Assembly (NCBI RefSeq): GCF_000003815.2
Contig: NC_049986.1
Location: forward strand, 4,522,715-4,586,714
From: Branchiostoma floridae
Taxonomy: Eukaryota > Chordata > Leptocardii > Amphioxiformes > Branchiostomatidae
DNA: 64,000 bases
Direction of reading: 5' to 3'
Shown here: piece after piece, positions 1 through 10,200 of the stretch
Layout: every line of letters begins with the position of its first letter
Numbering within the stretch: position 1 is the stretch's first letter
Program-made: the position numbers and the translations under genes
Notes under the pieces: generated by a model
Database searches by the model: none
The model's input: the letters and a program-made list of their open reading frames with translations, nothing else
Told to the model about the DNA's origin: nothing

Positions 1-1172
1 ACAAAATGCAACAAACGATACTGAATTTAAACAGAACAAAGCTAAGCCTCCACCACTTAACCCTGCCTGTACCATAGATTAAGCAGGCCCAAAAACCAAG
101 CGAATATGACTAGCCCAAAACATTACCAAAGAAACAAAAAGAAACACAGGACAAATCATACACATACCTTTCTCTTATGCCCACACTCTATACAGTTCTC
201 CTCCACATTAGAAAATTGCATCTTCTTCTGTTTAAGTTCAAGTTCAACCATGATTGCCAACAGGGTAAAGGAACTTGTACCGGAACTTAAAACTCAGTAC
301 TATACAGCTCTAGAAACACCACAAAGAGTAATAAGCAAACTCCAATTATACCTGACCAACAGATATATAATCTGGCACATTCCCGTCATCTGGCAAACTG
401 TCAGTGCCACTAAGTAACCTGATACATTGAAGGTGGCCCAGGCCAGATGATGGTTCTACACCCAACCATAATCTGTTTTTAAAAACAAGCAGATATTGGG
501 AGGATGCCCCAACCACACTAAAACAGGGTCAACCTATACAATATCAAGTTCAAGCACTAGGAGGCCCAAAATCAAACCTGACCACCAGGACACCACAAAC
601 AACTCACGTACCAAATGGCAACACAATGGCACCTTGCGTTCCGGAGATACAGCGCACGCCCCGTGCCCGCACAAAAGGTAACCTAAAATGTCAAGTTCAA
701 GCACCAAGGGCGCCAAAATCAAAATTGAGCATTATTCAGCCACCGCCGACACATGTGCCAAATATCATCGCGCCAGCACCAGCCGTTCAGAAGATATAAC
801 TCCGGAAACACCCCTCCCGGACACAAAATTCGACCTGCCGGGTCAAGTTCAAACGCGACAAGGCCCAAAGTCAATCCTAGGCAACAGGCAACAACCCCCC
901 ACCCATGCACCAAAAATCGTTGCAATCGCGCGTATCGTTCCGGACACACAGCGCCAAAAGTGCCCCAAAAACACCAAAAATGCCACCTTCAATGTCAAGG
1001 TCAAGCGCCAGGAGGCCCAAAATCACAACTGAGTGTCAGGCTACCACCCCCAACCCACGTACCAAAAATCGTTGTGCTCGCACCATCCGTTCACGAGATA
1101 CAGCGCCCTACATCCCCGGCTACCGAAAAGTTTCCACCAGCATCAAAACCATACCTGCATACATGCAGGTAA
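1..1172 (+). repeat. Dispersed 1.2 kb repeat, copy 1
   Basis: This stretch is nearly identical, in the same orientation, to 43888-45099. The main difference is about 30 bp present only in the second copy, near 44010-44045. Copy 1 runs off the left edge of the window and ends at 1172 with a palindromic GCATACATGCAGGTA stretch shared by both copies. The right part, 547-1172, is made of diverged tandem subunits of about 150 bp starting near 547, 690, 843 and 995. Each opens with a variant of TCAAGTTCAAGC followed by GGCCCAAAATC. Open frames of up to 139 codons exist on both strands, but they shift between subunits and match no family I know, so I treat it as non-coding. It may be a satellite-derived or transposon fragment; the class is not determined. 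Confidence 0.85.
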
Positions 1173-2382
1173 ATAGCATCGTGAGAAACGACTTACATGA
1201 TATACATGTATGCCTGGTCCCTCAAATCTTTGTATAAACAATGCTAACTGACTCTGTTGACTTAGACTATGTTCGACTGTAAAAACTTGGTAAAAATGAC
1301 TATCAACTTTCTGAGTTCTCTATTTCGCTCATTTTCTTGGACCGATGAGCCTCAAAACATGTGAATGCCTCTCGCCGTAGTGCCAGTCTGATCTGTTCAT
1401 TTTCTAATCGGTCCAAAATCCAGTCCACTGATTTTTTTCAAGTCCGTTTTTTTCTAGATCAGTCTAACAAGAAAAAACGGTTTTGTACACAGTAGCGATT
1501 CACACTCCTACTTGTGATCATTTGTATTTGGACAAATTTTGGTATGTAGGAAGACAAAGATCAAGGTTGATTTTGCGCCTTGTGACAGTTTTTCTTGGGT
1601 TGGGGTTTTGTGCGCGTTAAAATTTGCGCATTAAAACTTGCGCGTTAAAAACCTGCGCGTTAAAATATGCAAATTAGCTGATTCCCTGGGGATTTGAAAA
1701 CTTTTTTGCAGTTTTAAACTTAAAAGCTTGAAGAAGATAACACAAAATGAAATTAAGTATCATATTGTTGCATTCTAGAGTACAAATATCCCTTTCCAGG
1801 AGTTTTAAAGTGATTTTTAAAGATTAAGTTTTAACGCGCAACAAAGGTTGATATTTGCATGTGAAACAATCTGCTTGAGAAAAGATGAAATGAAGCTTGT
1901 AGAATGGAAAGAAGCCTCAAGCAGTTATATCTTATGATATAAAGCCTGACATTAGTAATTTTTCCATGTATTTGTGTCTAATTCAAGTGATTTTGAAATC
2001 TTCTGGATATACAAATTAGCCTATTCCCAAGGGACCTAAAAATTAGGGGCTTTTCAAACCAAAACTTCAGGTAACGGAAGTAAAATCATATAATGGGGTC
2101 ACATTTTTCTGCCTAAGAATTTCTCAATGCACAACTTAATTTTTTAACGCGCGGGTTTTTAACGCGTGCGCAGATTTTTAACGCGCAGAAAACCCGTTCC
2201 CGTTTTTCTTGTCCTAATCATGCAACATTCTTCACTACATTTTTTGGTGGCAGAGTGTGTATATGTTTCTACACTTACTGTGAAAAGATCTTATTTACAG
2301 CAAGAACAAAAAGAAGACTTTGAACATGAATATTGTATCTACCCTATTGTATTGTACATGTTGGTGTGTGATGCTGTATTAC
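1173..2382. repeat. UAP1 intron sequence with a foldback element (about 1586-2206)
   Basis: No coding exon is recognised here. It should be part of UAP1 intron 1, because the donor at 2382 opens leftwards. About 1586-2206 is bounded by inverted clusters of the motif GCGCGTTAAAA (forward near 1610-1670, reverse complement near 2145-2190), so it looks like a foldback or MITE-type element. A fragment with similar flanking text (CTATTCCCAAGGGAC, GTGCACAAAACCCC) lies at 3900-4060. About 1340-1500 resembles part of the GGTCC-rich repeat at 59735-60215. Confidence 0.5.
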
Positions 2383-2531
2383 CTGTTGATTCGAGCCCAG
2401 TCAGTGTTGGACAGGTCGTGGTACAAACTCTGCTGCTGTTCTGTGTCCAGTTGGTCCCAGTACCTCAGCAGGTGTTCCTGTCCATGTGTCCTCAGGTCTG
2501 CACGGAGGAGATCTACATCCATGGTGCTCAT
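2383..2531 (-). CDS. UAP1: UAP1, first coding exon (partial gene)
   Basis: This is the N-terminal exon of UDP-N-acetylglucosamine pyrophosphorylase, the cytosolic enzyme that makes UDP-GlcNAc from UTP and GlcNAc-1-phosphate. The minus-strand translation contains GQEHLLRYWDQLDTEQQ, which closely matches the start of animal UAP1. It ends after an Asn codon and two bases of an Arg codon at a GTAATA donor (2377-2382). Two in-frame start codons are possible, at 2531 (Met-Ser-Thr-Met) and 2522. The second aligns best with the human start. A TTTCTGTAG acceptor at 2572-2573 suggests the exon begins at 2571, with about 40 bp of 5' UTR. The nucleotidyltransferase core, including the LAGGxGTRLG motif, is not in the window, so only the helical N-terminus is seen. 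The close paralogue UAP1L1 cannot be excluded. Confidence 0.85.
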
Positions 2532-2859
2532 GATCGCTGGACAACACATACGGAAATCATACTCATCACACCTACAGAAATCAACTACATGTATAATAAT
2601 TACATAAGATGATGATTGCCTGTATAATTTCATTACTCTGTTTGTACACAGTCCTGGTTGCCCAGGTAGCAACCTGAATCAAAGCCAACAGGATTTCAGA
2701 TTGCATCACTGTACTTCATATGGTTTCATCATATCAATTACTTATCTAATATCTTTGTTCTCATTACAAATGTACCTACATTGTACTAGTTTTTTTATCT
2801 TCACATCCTACACTGTAACAGGATTTTACGACAAAGCTGAGAAATCAGCAACAGCTCCC

Positions 2860-2990
2860 ACACAGCCAGGCACGGACTCTCAAACATGTCTTGCAAACAA
2901 TTCTCAAGGATATCGTTGCTAACTGCAACAGAGACTGCCACTCAAGGATTGGCCTCTACAGTCACATCAGGCGCTGTAATCCAACTATAA
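2860..2990 (+). mobile_element. Fragment of a LINE-type ORF C-terminus
   Basis: One plus-strand frame gives a short cysteine/histidine-rich stretch, CNRDCHSRIGLYSHIRRC (about 2930-2985). This is a typical ending of animal non-LTR retrotransposon polyproteins. No reverse transcriptase core is nearby, so it is a small relic. It lies upstream of the UAP1 first exon. Confidence 0.5.
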
Positions 2991-3134
2991 CCTGAACTGA
3001 CCACATCGTGAATTCCATTGTCTTGTGAGACAGAAGGATGCCAACTGACTGAACAGTTACCTCTAGCAAGAGATGAAACTGGATGGCTCGGAGCCCATGG
3101 CAACATTCATGTATTTCAATATACAATGTACTAG

Positions 3135-3256
3135 TATACACCAAAAAGTAGTTACTCAAGCAACTGGATATGGTTTTGGAAACGGTCAGACGTTTTGGAT
3201 AGAATCCACTATCCTTTGTCAGTGACAGTGCTTGAGTAACTACTTTTTGGTGTATC
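3135..3256. mobile_element. Short palindromic MITE (CAAAAAGTAGTTACTCAAGC family)
   Basis: The ends are inverted copies of ACACCAAAAAGTAGTTACTC, with GAGTAACTACTTTTTGGTGT at the right. The interior includes GGATATGGTTTTGGAAACGGTCAGA. Related elements lie at about 21628-22060 (interrupted by another MITE) and about 48049-48199. All are followed or preceded by TTATTACCTGGATGTCTAACC, which is likely part of the element or its preferred flank. Confidence 0.7.
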
Positions 3257-4100
3257 TTATTACCTGGATGTCTAACCTACATGGACGAATGTACTAGTAT
3301 GCTTAAAGGTTGGCAACTAGTGTGGCGTTTATACTAGTAAATATAACATCTACTTGAGTCTGTACTCAGAGAACTCTCAAACATCTGTTGCAAACATTTC
3401 TCACAGATAACCTTGTACCAGTGACGGAAGTATCCTTGATGAGTACAATTGCTGTGTACGTGATTGTAGTACGTGATAACATGTGGTTGATAAACAGTCT
3501 GTGTTAGTAGACTAAAGGTCACTACATCTAGTACTCCATACTTTTTTCATAAATGATGCGACTGTGAGTATGTCTGAAAGATTTCGCAAAACTACGTATA
3601 CATTTCTTGTATACGCTAAGCAACAAAAAATCGGAACATGCCCAACCCTATATATCAAATTGTGCATTGCCAAGTCATGGATTCCAATGATGGAGTATCC
3701 AGCTATATAAACATGTGTAGGTATCTTACACATTGGAACTGTTTGACTCCTTTGGGTGTAAAACCTTAAGACATTTTAAAATCACTAAGAAATCAACTAA
3801 AAATCCCTTGAAGTGGAGAGAACACAGTTTTGTAGTGTAGAATGCAATCATTACTACTTTCCATTTCGTGACTCTTACTTACACCTTGAAGCCTGTTTAT
3901 CTATTCCCAAGGGACTTACATGTAAGATTTAAACAAAAATTTCAGGAAACAAATCATGTCATGGGGTCACATTTTTCAAGAACTTTGTAGTACACATTTT
4001 CCAACAATTCGTTAATCTTTTTTAATGCAAATTTTTCCCGTGCACAAAACCCCAACCCCTATCCCCAAAAAACTTTTCCCTCTGATGACCAGCTCTCTTC

Positions 4101-4398
4101 TAACCTGGAATCCAGTCTCTTTGTGGCTCTGCCTACTAGTGCCGTAGTTAGTGTAGGCTTTGTACGGGCCAGTGCAGCTCTCTCCTGCCGAGGTAATCGT
4201 CCACACCCAGTAGGATTTTCACGCAGTTGGATGATTACCTGGCCTCTGGCAATTAACTCCTACTGGATCAAGTCTAACCGCGTGAAAATCCTACCGAGTG
4301 TGAACGATTACCTCAGCGGCTGAGAGCTGCTCTGGCCCCGTAGAGAGCCTACACTCACTACGGTAGGCCATGCCACAAGGAGGCTGGATTCCAGGTTA
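4101..4398. mobile_element. Foldback MITE with TAACCTGGAATCCAG termini
   Basis: The left end TAACCTGGAATCCAG and right end CTGGATTCCAGGTTA are perfect 15-bp inverted repeats. Further inside the arms still pair imperfectly (GAGGTAATCGT with ACGATTACCTC; GGATTTTCACGC with GCGTGAAAATCC). No coding capacity is seen. It is a non-autonomous element. Confidence 0.75.
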
Positions 4399-4779
4399 GC
4401 CCTCCTCTTGCTAAAGTTGTACAGTCCCTTAGTGATAGGACATGAGTGATCAAGAATACTGTGATAAAATTTTAATGCTTGATAAGCGACTTCAAAAGTC
4501 AATGAGAATTAAGTTACCATAATGATTAACATATCACGAGCTTGGAGACTACTTTTTTTTCCTTTGTTAAATATTTAGTGCATTTTACGATCTACATCTA
4601 TTGTTTTATCCAAATGATAAACCAACTATTTATTCATGGGCGTGTCTGTTCGCACAATTAGCAGGTGGTAAAGTTTATTACTGGTAAAGTTTGTTGTCTG
4701 GGATATTATAAACTGGTGTCTGACAAAGCGTCCACGGTTTAAAACACCTTGTACAGTACGTAGAAAAACGCATAACTTC

Positions 4780-5780
4780 CTTGAAACGAGGAAGCCCCGC
4801 CCGCAGCCACGTCAGCAGGTTCATTGATCACTAGGATATCAGATCACGTTATTCATTGTGTTGTGAAGGAAGGGTACAAAGTCCATGGTCAAACATCCGC
4901 CTCTGCTGGCAAGGTTTGGCACGTATCCAGCACCTTCTTGGTAGCCTTTCCCCCCTTTCTTCAACGAAGAGTTCTTTTATTTGAATATATAGCGACGTAA
5001 ATACACTCTAACTTCCGAAATCGACCAAGTTTAAAATACTGAAAGAAGAATTCTGAATACAATCCGGGCGATGATCGCGTCTAGCGCCCCACCCCTTCCA
5101 GCGTCGTTCGCTTCGGTTCTCGCCTAGCTTCAGTTGTTTTTGCCCAAAGTTCGTCCTTACCTGTGATATAACCTGACATATGGTGGGTTGTTGAAGTACG
5201 ATTACAGATAAAATCGTGTGTAGTCGTAGAAAGAGTTGAGAAACTTACCAGGAAGTGTTCAGGAGTGTGTTCCGATCCGCCTCACCTCACAACTCACACG
5301 GACTGTCTCACACCAGCGTTTGTTTAGAAAGGCGACTTCAAGCAGATGTTAGGTGATTCGTCATCTAATCTACGTTAAAGCATTCCCGGCTGTTACAATA
5401 TCTACAGGACTATGGCTTGCCTTCGCTAAATTCGCTTTCGGTGTTATTCTGTTGTGCCAGTTGTCCTGTATAGCTCTGAGACTGGTCAATAAGTAACTCA
5501 CCCGACTCCCGCGGCTTTGCTAAATGTAAAAGGCTTCTACACACAAACATACGTACGAGACCACTAAATACGCCTGCGCACTTCACTGAAAGCAAAAAAT
5601 TCAGTCTTTTTGCGACCAGACCAGGACAACTGGCGAGGTTTTCTCTCAAGAAAAGCGTCTTCGCGGCAGGTATTTCCCATATTGTACGCACTTGTGGTCG
5701 AAGAGACTATTCTTCCCCACATATAAGGTGATTTCTCAGGCTCGAACCGCGTATTTTGAGCGTAATACATGTTTCAGTCA
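4780..5780. promoter_or_regulatory. Candidate shared promoter region between UAP1 and CSNK2B
   Basis: This interval lies between the head-to-head genes UAP1 (minus) and CSNK2B (plus). It is richer in CpG than its surroundings, with groups such as ATGATCGCGTCTAGCGCC and GCGTCGTTCGC at about 5070-5110. It contains little recognisable repeat. Neither gene's first non-coding exon could be identified, so this is a positional inference. Confidence 0.3.
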
Positions 5781-6189
5781 AGCAACATGACGAGGTGTTT
5801 TTCTGGCCATGGCGTGGTGACTGCATGCTGAACCGCTTCTTACTTACTGTCTCCCTAAATAACACATCCTGCGCCAAGCAAGAGAAGCCCTGCAACAGTC
5901 ACCTACGGCTAGAAGTTTTCAAATGCTCAAATTATGTAGCTTTGATTTTAAAGTTTGCTGCATTGACACTTCACGGCATGAAAATAGAACCACAAATTTC
6001 ATACTAAATGCATAGAAGGACCTGTCCTTCATGATAGTTATCATCATCATCATCTTCAATACTCCAGTTATAGTCATACCAATGTGTGTATACAACTATG
6101 TACTGTATACGCATAAGTCTAAGAGGACCACCTAGGGAACCAGTAAAATGTGGTATATGTGGGCAGATGGTGTTTGACTGTAAACATGG

Positions 6190-6428
6190 CAATAAGCCTT
6201 CTCACATAAGTCAGAACGCATGTGCGGCGACAGGAATTCTAGGTAATATGTCAAAGGGTAAGCAGTGAGGGTAAGGCACACAAAAAGTAAACAAAACCCG
6301 TCTGGATATTGTTATACAAATTGAAACAATGGTCAAGACAAGGACTGTTTACGTTTTGTGGGCCTTACCCTTTGACATATTACCTAGAATTCCTGCCGCT
6401 GCACATGTGATAAGGCTTATTGTTTCCA
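6190..6428. repeat. Large hairpin (inverted repeat)
   Basis: The left arm, about 6190-6265 (CAATAAGCCTT ... GGAATTCTAGGTAATATGTC), is the reverse complement of the right arm, about 6360-6425 (GACATATTACCTAGAATTCC ... AAGGCTTATTG). The spacer is about 90 bp. It looks like a foldback element; terminal motifs and class are not clear. Confidence 0.7.
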
Positions 6429-6908
6429 AGTTGAAGTGTTAAAATTAGAAATACAAGGAGAAGTAAGAAATTGATGCTATTGGTTTTATAACAACCTCAT
6501 ATTTTCAATTTAAAGAATAGGTAACTTACAGGTTTTGCTCTGTAATTGTTTGACTCATATTTATGCACAATTAATTTGCTGATGCAGTTCTAAGCTCTGA
6601 TTGGTTCATGACTATGGAGGTAGAGAGTCATGGCCATCTGTGCAACTAGCACACCTGGTCCGGATGATGATGATGTTGATTGACCCACTGTTCGCTATTG
6701 TAGGACACTGGAACTGAAGGTTCCGGGTCGGAGTTCAAATCTGACCGGAGTTGGCGGAAGGGTGGTGTAATAGGCCGGAAGAGCGCTGTTGCATGTCAAA
6801 AATGCATGTCTCTGTTATCATCAAACTAAAGAGTAACCCCCATACATGCACATTTGCACTCACTAGTATTTTAATCTATGAATTATCTTTGGTGTCATAT
6901 GATTATAG

Positions 6909-7203
6909 GCTTTAACCCATTCTCCTACGCAGAGGGACCATAGTCGTGTCGAAACTCCTTGTGGCCACCTCTGCTATCTGACGCACTCAGTTCAGTTCCT
7001 CACTGCCCCGCTTATAAAAATATTAATGAGGTTACCCTTATACATGCGAGACAGCTTTTGAAAACGGACAGCCTATTCTCTGATTGGCTGACAGCTGGTT
7101 TGGGGGGGACGTCCACTAGAACTAAGAGTGACGGGTGAGAGAGCAGGGTACATCCCGACAGGCAGTTTGGCTGTTGGATGTGCATGCGTAGGAGGATGGC
7201 TTT
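6909..7203. mobile_element. Foldback element (CTCCTACGCAGGGACATCC family)
   Basis: The left side has TTCTCCTACGCAG and the right side GCGTAGGAGGATGG. Interior words such as CAGCTGGTTTGGGGGGGACGTCC, CCAATCAGAGAATAGGC in reverse, and AGCAGGGTACATCC recur at 52990-53290 and at 29612-29748 (cut by an assembly gap). It ends about 75 bp upstream of the first coding exon of CSNK2B. Confidence 0.65.
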
Positions 7204-7278
7204 AACCAAGTGTACCGTCATCATCGTCATCATCTGTGTAAGTGTACCATATCTTATCATTACCATGTTCTGTTGCAG

Positions 7279-10200
7279 GATAGAAGATGAGTAGTTCAGA
7301 AGAAGTGTCCTGGATCTCCTGGTTCTGTGGACTGAGGGGAAATGAGTTCTTCTGCGAGGTGAGATTCTTCCATGTTCACAACCATGTGTTATACAGAATG
7401 TACGGTACCTAGCCTCCTTGGCTGTTTGGATCAGAAAAGTTACTGCAGTCATGAACCCAGATGAAGGGGGAACAGTCACGTATATGGGATTGCAGTCTTG
7501 AATGTCTTCACACTGCAGCAGCGCCACCTATCTGCAGTATGAAGCAGAACATCTCAGTAATAGTACTACCCTGAAGAAGGTGACGGAAAAAAATGTCAGC
7601 TAGGCATTAACTTGTGTTGTGTACAACATTGTTACCTGACAATTTATCACGACTATTTACATTAAATAGTTAATCATGTGTCACTATAAGTATTCATCTC
7701 AGATAATAGTACTTCACTTGAGGTGTACAATTTTTGCAAAACTGTTCATTTTCATTTTAGGATTCATAAACTGTTTATCATCATATATTTTGATATGATT
7801 TTGATGTACAACTTTGATGTTAGTATTTAACAATGTATTGAAAATTAGATGAAGCATATCTTTATCGTCACAAGTATAAACTTTGGTTGTCCAGGTGGAT
7901 GAAGACTACATCCAGGACAAGTTCAACTTGACAGGACTAAACGAGCAGGTGCCACACTACAGACAGGCTCTGGATATGATTCTAGATCTGGAACCAGGTA
8001 TGTTTTTATGTTTCTGTGTTTCAATCATGCATAAATGTGCATCAATCATTGCAGATACAGCATTGTGTATTTGAGATAAGACCTAGCCTGGTACTGTAAA
8101 TGCAGAAACTTTCGCGGTGGTTTAATGTTCGCAGTTTTCGCTGTCACCCACTTCACTGCAAACTAAAAACCACCGCGAACATTTTTCCATGTCAGTTAGA
8201 GACTACAGTGCATGGTGCTACCGCGAACTTAAAACCATCGCAAAAGTCCTTTTTCCAGCTACCGCAAAATTAAATGCATTCACAGTAATACATTTGGCAT
8301 TCGTTTTCTGCTAATGAGGCACTCAGCTGGTTTTCCAATGTGATTTTAATGAGTAGGATTTAGCCTTGCTACAGATTGGACACAGCTCAGTTTAAATGAA
8401 AAGCAAGCCTATGGCTACATGTGTAATCAATGTGTATTTCCCTATTCATGTTGCCAGATTAATAACAAATTTTCGACATTATCTACATTGTATGATGTTA
8501 TTTTGATTAATAGAAATATCTGAAAATGTATTTTGTAAGTATGTTACTGTTGATGTGTTGACTGGTGATGTGTTTTATAACTATGTTCATGTTTTATAGA
8601 ACAATATTAATGCTAACACTTCCAACACTGAATTAAACTATGGAGACTTACCCCTCTAAATCTCTGTCAACCATGTTCAAAGAATGACCCTTCTATCTCC
8701 AGCAGTGATGTCAGGAACACGCCACTTTTGCAGGAGGGTGTCATAAGTATCAGAAAGTCTATGTCGCCCCCCGTTTCTGTTGAGGGTGGGTTGGTGAGCT
8801 CTAATGTGCACTGCCTCCTTCACTCCTCACGCGAAAAAATCCTGTTCTGAAAAGTAGAGTCCTAGTAAAGTGTTAGCATTGTTCTATAATGTATTGTACC
8901 AACACGGATGAACTTTCATGCTAAGATGTTGATGTTTTGATTGGTGTATTTTGTAGATGATGAGCTGGAGGATAACCCTAACCAGAGTGATCTGATCGAG
9001 CAGGCAGCAGAGATGCTGTATGGTCTCATCCACGCACGCTACATCCTCACCAATCGTGGCATCGCTCAAATGGTACATAGCTTTCTATTAGTCTTACGCT
9101 ACATCCTCACCAATCGTGGCATCGCTCAAATGGTACATAGCTTTCTATTAGTCTTACGCTACATCCTCACCAATCGTGGCATCGCTCAAATGGAACATAG
9201 CTTTCTATTAGTCTTACGCTACATCCTCACCAATCGTGGCATCGCGCAAATGGTACATAGCTTTCTACTTGTCTTACGCAGTGTGGGTGTGGTTTAGGGT
9301 GTATGCATAAACTGTAGAATGAACTCTACAGTCTGAAGCAAATATATAGTATAGGCTTCCACATGCAAGGGTTCTTCCAGCAGGGATCACTGTGGGGTTG
9401 GAAGTGGATGCCATGAAAGGGAAAGGAAGACAGCTTTGTATGGAGATCTCTTCTATTGTGCAAAAAGTGACTGAATTTTTCTTCTTCAAATACAAAACTT
9501 TTGAAAAGATACAATTTGTCCAGCCATCATGTCTCACTTTGTGTGTCTCTTGATTGATTTTGCTTAACGGAAACGCTGTATCTGGAAGTATTTTGACATC
9601 TGTTTAAAAACAATGGGGTTGTGTGAGGTGGAGTCGCATGGCATAATGGCAGAGCCCTAAACCCAGAGGTCCTTGGTCTGAACCTACTGATATTATATAC
9701 ATGTATATAGATCACCAATGTTGTGCCCTTAGAAAGCCATTTAGTATGACTCTACTCACTTTGCTGACAGGTGAAAATAAGTAGATATCTTTGGTTCAAG
9801 ACGTCCCTTGGATGGAACATTGAATGGGGGTCTTGTGTTTGTGGAGAAACACACCTGAAACAATTAAGAATCCCGCCATGTATACGATTAATGGTGGCTT
9901 TACTGACAAGAGCACTTGTGCGGTTGCATTTCAACATGTAAGTTAGTGTCCTCTATAACTATACTTTTACCCCATGTAGTTGGAGAAATACCAGCAGGGA
10001 GACTTTGGCCACTGCAGTCGTGTGTACTGTGAGAACCAGCCTATGCTGCCTATTGGTGAGAAATTGTTGATGTCTTTTTACAATATACAAGCTAAAGTAA
10101 GATATAATGTGTTGTGTACTACCCGTACCGTTAGTAAATTTATCATCTAATTGTTTGTCCTTATGGGCCTTGGTGCCTGACAATAAACTATTGATTGATT

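Noticed and set aside
753-1172. 139-codon frames in the 1.2 kb repeat (also at 44680-45099)
   Set aside because: The frames change between the internal 150-bp units and no family is recognised; the two copies are identical as DNA, not selected as protein.
2166-2612. 148-codon plus-strand open frame
   Set aside because: It lies antisense to the UAP1 first coding exon and has no protein similarity; the minus strand matches a known protein with a proper donor.
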